Assembly: GCA_037044975.1 (NCBI GenBank)
Contig: JBAOIL010000039.1
Location: forward strand, 558,001-622,000
Length of the DNA: 64,000 bases
Origin: JADLHS01 sp020848635
GTDB taxonomy: Bacteria > Verrucomicrobiota > Verrucomicrobiia > Limisphaerales > JADLHS01
Reading direction: 5' to 3'
Both the position numbers and the translations under genes were made by a program. The notes under the pieces are model-generated. The model was not told the origin of the DNA. It made no database searches and saw nothing but the letters and a program-made list of their open reading frames with translations. Positions 1 to 11,287 of the stretch are shown here, piece by piece. Position 1 is the stretch's first letter, and every line of letters starts with the position of its first letter.

Positions 1-709
1 CCGCGATGTATTTGCCCGGCGCTTGCTGGCGAATGTAATCCGCGCAGCGACCAGTGATCTCGTTGTAATACGTGGCCTGCACCGGCCATTTCTTCATGCA
101 CGCCTCACAGGTGCACCGGCCCAAATCGGAAGCTTCCAAGTGATAACCGTCGAAATCATAGCGCAGGATAAAATCGATGATCTTCTTCTGCCACACCCAC
201 GATTCCTCCTTGGAGGCGCACATGGCGTGCGGGTTGGGGCCTTTCACCGCCGGGTCGTGTTCGATGATCTTGTCAAAGCCCCAACTGTAAACGCCCAGAC
301 CATAGATCAGCTTGATGCCGCGGTCATGGGCGGCTTTCATGATTCGCCGCACTCGCGCATCGCGCTCCTTATCCACGGCGCTGACAATATCCACCGGCCA
401 GCCCCAGGCGGCAAACAGCCCGAACATATCAAACATGTTGTAGCCCGACTGGGCCTGCAAATCCATCGTCTGGATGATGCTCTGCTCGGCGATGTCATCG
501 AGGATCACGGGCGGCCAGGAGCCGAACGGGAGCGGCTCGGTGCGGACGTCGTTGATCCAGGCGCCGAACGCCATGCGGTCGGTGATCGCTTGCTTGCCAA
601 TCAAGGGTGCTTTCGCCGCGCGGCTGGTTTCGGATAAGGCGGTGCTGGCCAAGAGGCCAAGGCCGGCGGCCGATGCGGTTTTTACAAACTCCCGACGATT
701 GATGCTCAT
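1..709 (-). CDS. Tat-exported TIM-barrel glycosidase-like protein (C-terminus outside window)
   Basis: The frame is open from an ATG at 709 to the window edge (236 residues seen). The N-terminus carries a twin-arginine signal (NRREFVKTA, followed by a hydrophobic Ala/Leu stretch), so the protein is probably exported folded by Tat. The visible part has barrel-strand-like segments (GIKLIYGLGVYSWGF, FDGYHLEASDLG) and a cysteine pair in CTCEAC. It therefore resembles the two larger glycosidase-like proteins at 802-3218 and 4562-6966, which have CPRC at a comparable place. The substrate is unknown. It is the last gene of a run of same-strand carbohydrate genes. The barrel fold and relation to glycoside hydrolases are inferred from pattern, not from a recognised family signature. 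Confidence 0.7.
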   Translation of the reverse strand, partial: MSINRREFVKTASAAGLGLLASTALSETSRAAKAPLIGKQAITDRMAFGAWINDVRTEPLPFGSWPPVILDDIAEQSIIQTMDLQAQSGYNMFDMFGLFAAWGWPVDIVSAVDKERDARVRRIMKAAHDRGIKLIYGLGVYSWGFDKIIEHDPAVKGPNPHAMCASKEESWVWQKKIIDFILRYDFDGYHLEASDLGRCTCEACMKKWPVQATYYNEITGRCADYIRQQAPGKYIA

Positions 710-801
710 ATGTTGTTAGGCCTTTAAGTTCGAAAATGATTTCGATTCAATGAATTGTCTGCTTGCTGATGGTTGTGGTTGAAGTGAAAGCATCTCAAGC
801 G

Positions 802-3218
802 TCAATTATGGGAATTCGGTTCGGAAGGCTCAAGCACGAAGCCACAGCGTTTGGCGAGTGAAGGGAGAAACTCGTTGATTTCCGTTTCGAGGATTTCAAG
901 TTTCTTGCGGATCATGTCGGCGCCGTGAGCCTTGCCCGGCGCCGCGCTGCCGCCGAAGCCATGATAGAAATCCAGCCTCATATCGGCTACCATCACCGGA
1001 ATGGATGCGCTCGCATTTTCTCTTTCGTCGAGCAGCACTTTTCGCCACTGGGCGTAGAGGGCTTTGGCTTCCGTCACTTTCGCTGGTGATTTTTCCGACT
1101 CCTTCGCAAAAGCGAGGAGTCTGTCCCGAAGCAGGCAGGACTCGTAGTAATTGGCAGTGCTTCTGAACGTATGGTAGAACCAGCGCAGGGTGGAGACCTC
1201 GGCATCGAACGCAAAGCGGTTTGCCATTGGTGACAACAGCGTTCGCCAGATTGATTTCTTGGGCCGACAAGGTGAGAGCATCGGACATTTTACGATAGAG
1301 CCGGACGAAAACGGGGACATCGCCGGTCGGAGGCAGGACGAAACTGGCGCCGCCGAGCATCTTGAATTCATCAGGAAGTGGGGCGGTCGGGTCTGCGCAC
1401 ATCGGGTGAGCCGGGCCCAGGTAATACACGCCGCTAAAATACGGCCCGAGTTCGGGCGAGTAGTCCATGGCTTGCGAAGCATAGTGCCACGCCTTTTTGA
1501 GATGCGGGCCGGCCTTTCGGCCGGCGATGCGATCGGCAAACTGCCGCAGTAAATGTTCCGGGTCCGGCGCCGGTTGCCACCAGAAATAGCTAAACGCGTC
1601 CGCCGTGCTGGCACCCAGGAACGGAACAAACCAAGGAAACACCCAAGCGCCATCGGCGTCACAGGAGGTCATCGCATTCGCCCGTTTTACCCAGCGATCC
1701 ATGCTGGGCAGACCGGGCAATCTTGAAGCCTCGAAGGCCAGTTCGGGTTCGCTCTTGAAATGAATTGCGATGCCTTGGTCGTGACAGGCTTTGAGTTGCT
1801 GTTGGGCCAGTCTGCCAGGACCCGGCAGATCAATGCTGTAATCCCAAAGCAATTTGTTCACACCATCGGGTTTGCTGACGGTGTCGTCCTTCACGATATC
1901 GGTGAAAAGGGCCACGCCGGGTTTGAGCTTGCGGATCAAGCCCAACTGGCCGGGGTCGCCAATGGACCAGACATAAACGGCTGAATACGGCCAAGCAAAA
2001 ACCTCTGCGGTTGGATTAATTTGACGGGCAGCATCCGCCATGTAATTGCAGAGGTTCGCCACCACGGCATCATGACCGAGGGCTTCGCAACGCGGACAGG
2101 TCGTGTGACCTTTTTCGGCCGCGTACGGCCGCATGAAGCAGTGGTGGAATTCTTCGCCGCCAATGATGACGCCAACGCCCGCCAAGCCAGGCACAGCTTG
2201 GAAGATGCCTTTCACCGTTTCAGAAATATACTGGCGGACCAGCGGCGACTCGGTGCAGAGAACATATTTACCGGGGTTTTCATACCAAGTGTGGTCATCG
2301 TACATGAGCGCTCCGCGAATACCCGGGTGCGCCTTGAAGGCGGGATGATCCGGCTCGAATATCGGACGCATATTCAACCAAATGTAGGACTTGAGATTAT
2401 ACTTCCGGGCACCTTCCGCGTAGCGGTTCACGCGGGCAAAGGCTTCCGGATTTCGTAAGGAATTGAGTTCGGGAATGGCGTCACTGGTGGAGAGCGCGTA
2501 GATGCTGAAGATCGGATCGGGGATCGGTCGGAAGCTGCCTTTGCTTTCCGCTCCGGACAGGACGACCCCATTGTAGCCCATGAAGACGAGGTCGCGATAC
2601 GAACCCATCCACGGGACTTCGCCGACCCGCAAGGGCAACCCGGGGTTGATATCCCTGTGTGCCCAATTCCAAAATCGGCGACTGCCGGAGGCCGATGAGG
2701 CTCACGAGTTTTACGACACCGTCGCGCAGCCCATCGGAACCTTTGCCCTGAATGAGAATTCTCCGGCGCTCGGTGACGATACGGAAAGCTTCCTGAGCGG
2801 AGTTTGTATCCCCGACCCCAGAATCAAGAAGCGTGATGGTTTTCTCCGAGTTCTTTGACAAGGTCTCGCGGGAGCGTCTCTCGATCGAAACCGTCAGCCC
2901 CATTCTTTGATTGAGAAAATCCCGAAGATGACCCGCCATCAATTCCGTGAGCGGCTGGGCATCAGACGGCAAACGGATGCGCCAGTTTTTGCCGATCTCC
3001 ATTTCGCTCTTGGCGGCCGCCGCCTGCGGGTCGCGATTGAACCGGGCGAAATAATCCATCGACAGTTGCGAAAATGGACTGGCTCGGTAAGCCAGGCAGG
3101 CCTCCTTGGAGCGAGGGTTGGTGTATTCCTCCTCGGCGAGGCAACTGACAGTGGCCATGACCAACGAGATCACAACGCCGCAGAGCCGACCAGCGGCTTG
3201 AAAGTTAATTCGGTGCAT
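802..3218 (-). CDS. secreted glycosidase-like protein, frame broken twice
   Basis: About 800 residues once two single-base breaks (near 2637 and 1225) are bridged; both are repaired by removing one base. The start chosen is MHRINF at 3218, which gives a signal peptide ending near VSCLAEEE. The first ~190 residues look like the alpha/beta domain that precedes the barrel in GH20/GH67-type enzymes. A barrel-like segment follows (VGEVPWMGSYRDLVFMGYNG, then FQAVPGLAGVGVIIGGEE with CPRC). The C-terminal ~130 residues are helical. The motif 'F..VPGL.GV' followed by CPRC is shared with the protein at 4562-6966, so the two are probably paralogues. Which sugar it acts on, and whether it is catalytically active, cannot be told. 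The breaks may be sequencing errors or real decay. Confidence 0.6.
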
Positions 3219-3250
3219 TTGCTTCTGGGCCACGGAGGTTGGGGACGGGA

Positions 3251-4565
3251 TCATTTCGCCCATTCCGGGAAAGCGGTCATCGCGTCCACGAAGTTGTGGA
3301 GTTTGTCGGTGTGCGCGTCTTCCTGCCAGCCGCCGCGACGTTTGCCTTTCCAGACCGCTTCCGAGGGGCAGCCATCGGAATCAATCGAGTAGAGTGCGTA
3401 GTTCATCGCTTGCCACGCCAGCCCCTTGAACTCGTCGGAGCCGGTCGCTCGGGCAAACATCGCCAGCCCGGCGCCGTAGGTGGACACCGCTCCGCCCCAA
3501 GGTTTGGTGTCCACATCCTGCTCGCCGCACACCAACACCCCGCTCCAAATACTGGTGAAGTTTTTGTTTACGAAGGTGATCAGGATGCGCGCGTCTTGCT
3601 GCCAGTCTGGGTCGAGCGAGTCTTGCTCTTCGCAGAGGTAACGAACGGTGTTCATCGCCGCCCAGGAGTTGCGGTTGGTCGTCACGTCATAATCTTCAAA
3701 GAACTGAGCCCACAGCCGCCCGTCCTTGGCGGCATTCGGGATTTGAACATTCTTGATCCACGCCCAAAGTTTTTCCCGTGGCGACGCGGAACTCGCGGTA
3801 ACCCAAATCCGCAAGTTCATTGAACAGGCGATGGGTGAACGATTGGTTGCTGCCCACGTCCCCGCGCCCCGCGCCCGTCCGATAGTCAACGCGGAACGGC
3901 CAGGGCGACTTCTGGTCCGTGCCTTCGACCATGTTCGTCACGAGCACGCGCGCAGTGTGCAAAGCTTGGTTCAAGTACCGCTCGTCTTTCGTCTGCTTGT
4001 AAAGCAGCACCAGCGCATAAGCGGCAATCCCGCCCTTGTCCGGCTGGATCTCATCGTGTTGGTCCGCCTGGGAGCCGCAATCCGGCGGCTGCGGGAATTT
4101 GAGGCGAATGCCGGTCGAGCGGGGAAAGCGGGGATACTTGCCTTCGTCGGGAGTGAGGGCTTCCTTCACGAGATAATCGCCCATCGCCTGCGCGATCGTG
4201 ATCAGTTCTGGATTCGTCCGTCCGGTCCACGCGTGATATTTGAGATAGGAGATGATGCCCATCCCGTTTTGCGTTGCAGGAATGAAATCCGGCCGGTCCA
4301 ACCGCGGTTGATAGTCGTCCCGCATGAAAGTCATCACCACAAAGTTGGGATAGCCGTTTGTGACCGGACATTTGAGATACCAGTTCACCTCGCGTTCGAG
4401 CGCGTCGTGCCAGGAAGTCCACGGCATCAAATTGCCGCGTTGATCATAAACCGCAGGATGATTGCCGAGGGTTTGCGCGCCGGCTGAAAGGGTCAGCAGC
4501 GAGCCGACATAAATAGCCAGCGACATCCTGATCGCTTCAAGGGAGGTAAACCGCTTTTGCTTCAT
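3251..4565 (-). CDS. secreted six-hairpin (alpha/alpha) glycosidase-like protein, one frame break
   Basis: About 435 residues with a signal peptide (MSLAIYVGSLLTLSAGAQ, possibly preceded by the n-region MKQKRFTSLEAIR). Repeating helical pairs (GIISYLKYHAWTGR, GGIAAYALVLLYKQT, RYLNQALHTARVLVTNM, GAGLAMFARATG) suggest an (alpha/alpha)6 barrel like those of unsaturated glucuronyl hydrolases and related enzymes. The frame breaks once near 3776 inside an ACGGGAAAAA context; removing one G restores a continuous protein. No family-specific catalytic residues could be assigned. It lies between two glycosidase-like genes on the same strand with short gaps, so it is probably co-transcribed with them. 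The start could be ATG 4565 (overlapping the upstream stop if that gene also carries a spurious base) or ATG 4526. Confidence 0.6.
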
Positions 4566-6966
4566 ATAGTGCTGCTGGTCGAGTTCTTCAATCGGAGCGT
4601 CCGGGAAGCCCGTGTCCTTGAGCAGGTATTCGCAATTGACGACTTTCTCGACCAAATCCAAAGGCAAATAGTGATATTGGTTTGAAGCCTCGAAACCGAT
4701 GCGGGAATCTGCCTTGGTGAGCTGGTAGAGCCGCTGGGCCAGTTTGATCTCCTCGGCGGCTACGGACTTCATGATGCGGATATTGTTTTGCCGGTGTTCG
4801 GCTCCAAGTGCGGGGTCAAGGAGCGCGTTGCGAGCTTTGGTGAACTGCACCTGATTGGCCACGCTCTTGAAATGGAGGTATGCCGCCTCGGCGAGGCCAA
4901 AGTCAGTCTTGGCATTGGCGGTCTGAACTTTGGTCCTGGTCTTGCCAATGGCGCTTTTGAACGCGGCCAATCCCGGCTGCCAACCCGTCGCCATGGTTTC
5001 AAACTGGGACGCGAAAACGTCCACGGGATAAATGGTCACCCAAGTTTTGAGATCGTCATAAGCGTAGCCGACCATCGTGGCAGAGTAGCCAGTGGGCACA
5101 GGGTAAAGCAAATTGGCCGGGCCCAACTGAACGGGGCAAAAATAAAGCGTCGTGGGGTTGAAGGGATATGCTGTAAAGACCTCGCTGAATTTGGACCAGG
5201 CCTCGAGAATGTCCGGGGCCGCTTCCGACGCCGTAACATTCCGTGGCCACTTGCGCCAGCGCTGCGCTGACCGTTGGTGGGGGCTTCTGGCTGAAGAGTT
5301 TGACCAGTTTCAAATTGGGCGACGGACAGCCTCCGAGCGACCAGCTCAGCATCAGGGCATTGACGTTTTCACGGGTCAGGTTCTCGCAATGCTGGGCGAC
5401 GAGATTCATCACGGGAAGATACGGCAGCGTGGAAAGCTCCCAGGTGGTATTGACCTGCACCTTGGCGGAAGTCTTCAGACCGTATTTCCGAGCCAAGGAC
5501 CAGCGATACTGAGCGCGCTCGCTAGGACCGACCGCTGACAGCGAGTATTCATTCACCCTGCTGGCCACGCCGCCGCGCACGATGGGTTTGTCCCATTCAC
5601 TGACGGTCATCAGATAAGCGTTCCGGGGCAGTTCGCGCATAATCGGCTCAATCCATTCATCCGGCCAGATCCAGTCCCAGATGATGACTTTGGCGTCGGG
5701 ATTGCCGCGCCAAACACCCGTGGCCATGGTGTTATTGATTTCCGCAATTACTTCCGGGCCGGTGCGCTTGGAGCAACGCGGACAGTTGCTGGCATCGTTG
5801 GCGACGCAATCACTGTAACAACTGGTGGGGTTCTCACATTTGCTGATCGTGAAGACCCCGCCCAACCCGGGAACTTCCTTGAACACGTAGGCCAGCGAAT
5901 CCGCTACCCATTCCCGGACTTCTGGCGTGCTGGTACACATCATGTTGAAGCCTCGCAAGGTCAGACCTTTCAAATGCTCGCGATTCTTGAAGAACTCCGG
6001 CGGCATGGACCGCGGTTCGCTGATGTAGAGGTAAAGTTTGATGCCCTGACGGTTGGCCCGTTCCACCAGCTTGCGCAGATTCTTGATGCGCGTTTCGTAG
6101 CCATTGCCAAACTCCGGAAAGTTCTTTGTCGGTGGCGAAATCTGACGCAACAAGGCCTGCATCCAAATCCCATTCACGCCGGAGGCGGATAATTTTTGGA
6201 GCAAGCCGTCGGGGAACGGGTCGAGATCTGGGTTGGAAAGCGGATCGCCATAGAGCGCAAAGTAGGAATAAAGAAATCGCAGTTGATCCTCTCGGCCGCC
6301 GCTCGAAGCTGAGGGCTTCGCGGTTTTCTCGAGTTGCGACAAAGATCGGACGAAATCAAATCTCGGCTGGCCGGGGTGATTCAACTCGTTGCCAAAATGA
6401 GCGGTCACCTCGGACTTGATTTCTGCACAGCGCTTTTTCGTCGCCGCATCGGGTTCCACATACTGGATGGGTTCGCAAACCGGTTTGAAGTTGCCGAGCT
6501 TGATGAACAGGAAGTCATCCTCGTTGAGATGGAAATCCAGCGTCTTGATGTCCCAATCGAGCAACGTCAGCAATTGCTCGTACGGAAGCAGATGCCAGTT
6601 GTGGCGAATGATCGTGACATAGCCGCGGTCTTTGAATTCAGCCACCCGCCCAACTTGTTCCGGCAGGCCCATGGACAAGCCGAGTTGTCGAATATTTCGA
6701 GGCGTGGTGCCGACGGTTTTGGCCATGCGTTCAAGCGTGACGGACTCCCAGTTGCGCCAGACAAAGGCATGCAGCCGGCTGGGAAAATGTTTGTCCTCGA
6801 TGGCGAGTTGCGGTTTGCCATCGGGAAAAACGTCAACGCAAGTGATGTGGTCGGGCTGCTTCGGGGCAGCGTCTGGTTTCTTGGTATCCGCCAGAACTTT
6901 GCCGTCAAAGAACAGCAACACGGCGAGGGATCGAACGACCAACGAGACAGCCAGCTTCGATTGCAT
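4562..6966 (-). CDS. secreted glycosidase-like protein, paralogue of 802-3218
   Basis: About 800 residues starting at ATG 6966 with a signal peptide (MQSKLAVSLVVRSLAVLLFFDGKVLA). The middle holds a TIM-barrel-like region: WLL/YLYISEPR strand, then VFKEVPGLGGVFTISKCE, then CPRC and VIIWDWIWPDEW. The frame breaks near 5231 (TACGGCGTC; removing one G restores it), after which the helical C-terminus continues. No stop codon is seen between this protein and the next gene. With one further spurious base near 4570 it would end in a TGA overlapping ATG 4565, the usual ATGA coupling; as it stands it reads straight into the next protein. The function is probably glycan degradation, with an unknown substrate. 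Confidence 0.55.
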
Positions 6967-6985
6967 CTTGTCTTATGCCTTTGCC

Positions 6986-7789
6986 TTACAGGGGGCGAAC
7001 CCAGATGTTGCGAAAGCGCACGGGGCAACCATGACCGCCGAACGCCAGCGGGCCCTTGCTGGTTTTGGTTTTGTATTCTGGAAGGATGCGATGCCCCGTC
7101 TCGCCGTGGATAACCTCGTTCAGCTGCACCAGCACACCGTTGTGAAACAGCGTCACGCGGGCTGGCTGCGTCAGCTTGCCAGCCTCGAACACCGGCGCGG
7201 TGAACACGATGTCGTAGGTCTGCCATTCGCCTGGCGGGCGCGTTACGTTCACCAACGGCGGGGTCTGGCCGTAGATCGAAGCCGCCTGACCATCGGGATA
7301 AAGCTTCTGGGTATAAGAATCGAAGATCTGAATTTCGTAAAGGCCCATCAGCAGAACGCCGTTGTTGCCTTGGTTGTACCAAGGACCTTCAAAGTTGGCA
7401 GGCGCCATCCACTCGACGTGGATTTGGGCGCTGCCAAAACTCTCCTTCGACTGCAGTAACTTGTCCCCGGATATGAGGCAGCCATCCGCGATTTTCCAAT
7501 CGGACGATTCCCAATGGCTCGCATCCTTGCCTTCGAAAAGCACGATGGCATCGGCAGGCGCGGGTGCCGGCGGGCCGGCCGGGCCGGGGCTGATGCGCTT
7601 GGGCGCAGGCCGGTCGGGATCATGCACCAACCAGTCGCACCACGGCAGCTTGGGCGTATCCTTATAGCCAATCACGCCGGAGCCGTCTTTGGCTTTGACC
7701 AAGTCATCGGCACGTACAACCGACTGGGTTAGCGCTGCGAGGCAAACAGTCGCGGTGATTGCGGGAAGGAGGAGGAAGTGGCTTTTCAT
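6986..7789 (-). CDS. secreted DUF1080 (3-keto-disaccharide hydrolase-type) protein
   Basis: 267 residues with a signal peptide (MKSHFLLLPAITATVCLAALTQSVVRA). The body has the DUF1080 concanavalin-like beta-sandwich pattern: IVLFEGKDASHWESSDWKI, GSAQIHVEWMAP, GNNGVLLMGLYEIQIFDSY, GEWQTYDIVFTAP, FRNIWVRPL. Members act on 3-keto-glycosides or bind glycans; the exact substrate here is unknown. The gene sits 19 bases upstream of the glycosidase-like gene at 6966 on the same strand and diverges from the large six-hairpin gene at 7961, so the 171-base gap between 7789 and 7961 should hold promoters for both directions. The family call is firm and the function is inferred. Confidence 0.85.
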   Translation of the reverse strand: MKSHFLLLPAITATVCLAALTQSVVRADDLVKAKDGSGVIGYKDTPKLPWCDWLVHDPDRPAPKRISPGPAGPPAPAPADAIVLFEGKDASHWESSDWKIADGCLISGDKLLQSKESFGSAQIHVEWMAPANFEGPWYNQGNNGVLLMGLYEIQIFDSYTQKLYPDGQAASIYGQTPPLVNVTRPPGEWQTYDIVFTAPVFEAGKLTQPARVTLFHNGVLVQLNEVIHGETGHRILPEYKTKTSKGPLAFGGHGCPVRFRNIWVRPL

Positions 7790-7960
7790 GTTAAGCGGCG
7801 GTTGGCATTTGGTCGTTCACGATCGGCGCGAAATGAGACGGTTTTCCGCCTCGCGCATCAATTCTAAACTTTGGCTTTCTTCTGCAAGCAGAAGCTGCTT
7901 GGGTTTGGCATTGTCGTTCCGGGCGATGACAAGCTCAAGACCGTACAAGACACTTTTGAT

Positions 7961-10900
7961 ATGCGCACGATTCGGATTCTGATCCTCAGCCTTTTCGCAA
8001 CGGCGGCCAACGCGGCGGTGGTTTATGACTGTTATACCCCGATCCCGGGCGGCTGGGAAATCCACCTGACGGGAAACAAGAACGCCCTGCACGGCGACCC
8101 GACCAAGACCATCGGGGTGGTTTCGGCGAACGGCGGCTACAACGGTGACCCACGTCAGCATCGTCGCCCGCTGTTTCCAGACTGCGACCGCGGCATGCTC
8201 TTTTCAAGCGCGGAACTGAAGCGACTCGAGCGGGTGCCGTTTCGTCCGCTCGTGCTCGCGTACAACGAGCCGCGGTTCCTGTTTGATTATCATGCTGCGG
8301 GTGGCTTGCTCGGACACCTGATGCTGGGGTTGCTGGCAACGGACGGAACCAGCAAGTGGTTTCACCAGTGGTCTGAAATAGACCTCCGGTACGTGGAGGG
8401 ACGCATGGAATATGAATTGCGCGATCCGTCATTTCCGGGCGTGCGGGTGCGGCTCTCGGCCATCGCGATGTCCGGCTCGGCCGGCTTGCTGGTCGAATTG
8501 GCGATTGAAGGATTGCCGAAAGGCACCTCACTGGTCTGGATGTATGGCGGGGCTTCCGCGTATTTCACCAACTGGGCCATGAATGCTCCGGAGTTCGCGT
8601 TTGCGCCAACGCAATGTGGGAAGGATTGGGTTCGTTGGGAAGACGGCGCGTTCACCCTGACCCGCGCCTTCGACAAGAGCGACATCGTCATGAACGAAGT
8701 GTTCGCGGTGGCGCGGCGGCTGCCCGAATGGAAAGCGCTGATTCAGGGCGGATGTTCCTGGAAAGGAAAGGCTGGCATCGGCGACCCACAGGCGGTGTTG
8801 CGTTCACCAGCGGACTTGATCCGGGCGACTCGTTGGCAACCACCGGGCGAGCAACCGAATTGTGTCGCGGTGTATCAAGCGGAATTGCCTGCGCGCCGGG
8901 CCACCGGTTTCGTGGTGGTGGGAATGGGCGGCAATATCAAGGAAGCCATCCGCCATCCGCAGGCGGCCAAAAAGGCCGCGCTGGCGAGAAACCGCTCGAT
9001 CGCCGGGCGAATCGCAACCAAAACTCCGGACGCGCTGCTGGACGCCGCCATGCCGATGATGGCATTTGCCACGGAGGGCACCTGGGCAGATCAGGCTTAC
9101 GTTCACGGTGGCTGGTCGTGGCGTTTCGCTTACCTCGGATGGCGCAGCCTCTACGGCCCCACTTGCTACGGCTGGACCAATAACGTTGAGAAAACGCTGC
9201 GCAATCATGCCCGGTTGAATCGGGTGCCGAAAGGTCCGGACAAGAGCGCGCTCGGCAGCATGCTCGAATACGACCCCGGCGTTTTCTACAACATGAACGA
9301 AGTCTTCCTGGACCAGGTTCGCCACTATTTCGATTACACCGGCGACCTGGAACTCATGCGCGAGTTGTATCCCGTTTGCGAAGGCATTCTGCAGTGGGAG
9401 GATCGGCGGCTTCGTCCAGGCGAGGAGCCGCTTTACGAAAACGCGCTCAACACCTGGATCAGCGACCAGCACTGGTACACCCGCGCGCAATGCACCCAAG
9501 CCTCCGCCTACATGCTCGGCGCCAATACGTTCATGGCGGATCTGGCGACCCGGCTGGGCAAAGACCCAACGCCGTTCCGCGAACGCGCCGCCGCGATCCG
9601 GGACGCCATGCAGCGCAAGCTGTGGCTGCCCCAGCAAGGTGTGTTTGCCGAATACCTCGACACCTTGGGAGACCGCATGCTGCATTCCGAACCGGAATTA
9701 CCGACCATCTACCATTCCGCCGAGTTTGGGGCCGCCAGCCCCACGCAGATCTTCCAAATGCTGCAATGGGCGCACAACCACTTGCCCAGCGTCTCGACTC
9801 CCAATCGTGGAAAACTTTATTTCAGCTCGAACTGGTATCCCAACATGGCGCGATCCTACACCCACTCGACCTATGAAATGGCCTACGCCGAAGAGCTAAA
9901 CTTTGCGCTCACGCATTATCTGGCCGGCCTATCCGATGATGCTTACGCAATCATTCGGGCCTGTCTCTGCGGGATTTTCAACGGCCCGACGCCCGGCGGT
10001 CTGGCCTGTCACTCTTATACCGACGGCCGGCAGCGGGCGAACGACGAATTCGCCGACGCCATCAGCATGTGGGGGCGAACGATCACGGAGGGCTTGTTCG
10101 GCATTGTGCCGCAGCGCGCAGATGGGATCGTCACCTTGTCACCGCAGTTTCCGGCAGACTGGCCGGAAGCCGCCATTCGCACACCGCAATTCTCCTACAA
10201 ATGGCGGCGGGGGGTAAGCGAAACCGAAATCGAATGGACTTCGCCGGTGACCACGAAAGTGCGACTTCGTTTGCCATTCCGTTCCCGTGAGGTCGAGGGC
10301 GTCCGTGCGAACGGCCGGAAAATTGATTTTGCCATCGAGACCGGCAACGGCTTGAACTGGTTGATGCTGCAAACACCACCCACGCGCAAAGGCTCGCTGG
10401 CGATCAAATGGAAACCCTCAACTCAAGGCTCGGATGCGCTACCCGCCACGCTCGCCCTGGCACAACTCACGACGGTATCGCCGACCGATTCAGCCAGCGG
10501 ACTGACGCCGACCAAAGTGTGGTCCGCACCGAAGGTGCCCGCCCGCGATTTGAACTACTGGACCGCGCTGGACCTGCGCCCGCTGTTCAACGCCTCCGTG
10601 CCGGAGGTGATGCAGCGGGTTCATGCGGCCGTCAAGCCGCCAGCCGCACCCGCTAGTCCTGTGAACACGGCCTATTACAAGGACCATCTGGTCGCACCGT
10701 TTGTCAGTCCAAAACCGTCCGATGATGCGTGGCGCAAAAAGGTCGAGGCCGACGGCATGGCTTGGACTGCGGACGGGATTCCGTTCCGCAGCTCGAAGGA
10801 AGGTCCGAACATTGCCGTCGTCACCCGTGCGGCCGTCTTCCCTCAAGCGCTGACCGTGCCCGTAGGCCAATCCGGCAAGACTCTGTATTTAATGATCAGC

Positions 10901-11251
10901 GGCACGACGTTCGCGATGCAGAGCCACGTCCCCAACCTGCGCGTGACGCTGCGGTATGAGGATGGAACATCCGAATCCGTCGAACTCGTCAACCCCACGG
11001 GCATCGGTGACTGCTGGAACCAATATCGCTATCACGACACCGCGGCGAACGGGTTTGAAAACATCGGCGGACGATCCGGACCAGCGGGTTCTGCCGCGGT
11101 TCCGGACCTGACCAAGCCCGTCGCGGTGGATACCGAAGCACATCTCGTCGCGCTCGATTTGCAGCCGGGCAAGGCATTGCGGGAATTGGTGCTGGAGGCG
11201 GTCGCGAACGACGTGATTTTCGGCCTCATGGGCGCCACGATCCTCAAATAG
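7961..11251 (+). CDS. large secreted six-hairpin glycosidase (possibly DUF4450 type)
   Basis: 1096 residues from ATG 7961, chosen because MRTIRILILSLFATAANA is a clean signal peptide; an upstream in-frame ATG at 7871 would bury it. An N-terminal beta-sandwich (to about residue 350) is followed by a six-hairpin barrel: GGWSWRFAYLGWRSLYGPTCYGW, VRHYFDYTGDLELMRELYPVCEGILQW, LNTWISDQHWYTRAQCTQASAYM, TYEMAYAEELNFALTHYLAG. A C-terminal beta-rich region then ends in a discoidin-like or beta-sandwich stretch. The architecture matches GH78/GH95-like enzymes and I recall it as DUF4450, but that assignment is from memory. It probably removes a terminal sugar from a complex glycan. It is intact, in contrast to the neighbouring broken genes, and convergent with the beta-helix gene at 11288. 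Confidence 0.75.
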   Translation: MRTIRILILSLFATAANAAVVYDCYTPIPGGWEIHLTGNKNALHGDPTKTIGVVSANGGYNGDPRQHRRPLFPDCDRGMLFSSAELKRLERVPFRPLVLAYNEPRFLFDYHAAGGLLGHLMLGLLATDGTSKWFHQWSEIDLRYVEGRMEYELRDPSFPGVRVRLSAIAMSGSAGLLVELAIEGLPKGTSLVWMYGGASAYFTNWAMNAPEFAFAPTQCGKDWVRWEDGAFTLTRAFDKSDIVMNEVFAVARRLPEWKALIQGGCSWKGKAGIGDPQAVLRSPADLIRATRWQPPGEQPNCVAVYQAELPARRATGFVVVGMGGNIKEAIRHPQAAKKAALARNRSIAGRIATKTPDALLDAAMPMMAFATEGTWADQAYVHGGWSWRFAYLGWRSLYGPTCYGWTNNVEKTLRNHARLNRVPKGPDKSALGSMLEYDPGVFYNMNEVFLDQVRHYFDYTGDLELMRELYPVCEGILQWEDRRLRPGEEPLYENALNTWISDQHWYTRAQCTQASAYMLGANTFMADLATRLGKDPTPFRERAAAIRDAMQRKLWLPQQGVFAEYLDTLGDRMLHSEPELPTIYHSAEFGAASPTQIFQMLQWAHNHLPSVSTPNRGKLYFSSNWYPNMARSYTHSTYEMAYAEELNFALTHYLAGLSDDAYAIIRACLCGIFNGPTPGGLACHSYTDGRQRANDEFADAISMWGRTITEGLFGIVPQRADGIVTLSPQFPADWPEAAIRTPQFSYKWRRGVSETEIEWTSPVTTKVRLRLPFRSREVEGVRANGRKIDFAIETGNGLNWLMLQTPPTRKGSLAIKWKPSTQGSDALPATLALAQLTTVSPTDSASGLTPTKVWSAPKVPARDLNYWTALDLRPLFNASVPEVMQRVHAAVKPPAAPASPVNTAYYKDHLVAPFVSPKPSDDAWRKKVEADGMAWTADGIPFRSSKEGPNIAVVTRAAVFPQALTVPVGQSGKTLYLMISGTTFAMQSHVPNLRVTLRYEDGTSESVELVNPTGIGDCWNQYRYHDTAANGFENIGGRSGPAGSAAVPDLTKPVAVDTEAHLVALDLQPGKALRELVLEAVANDVIFGLMGATILK

Positions 11252-11287
11252 CAGCGAGCGGGCGGCGGGCGTGTCTTGCGAGTTGCG

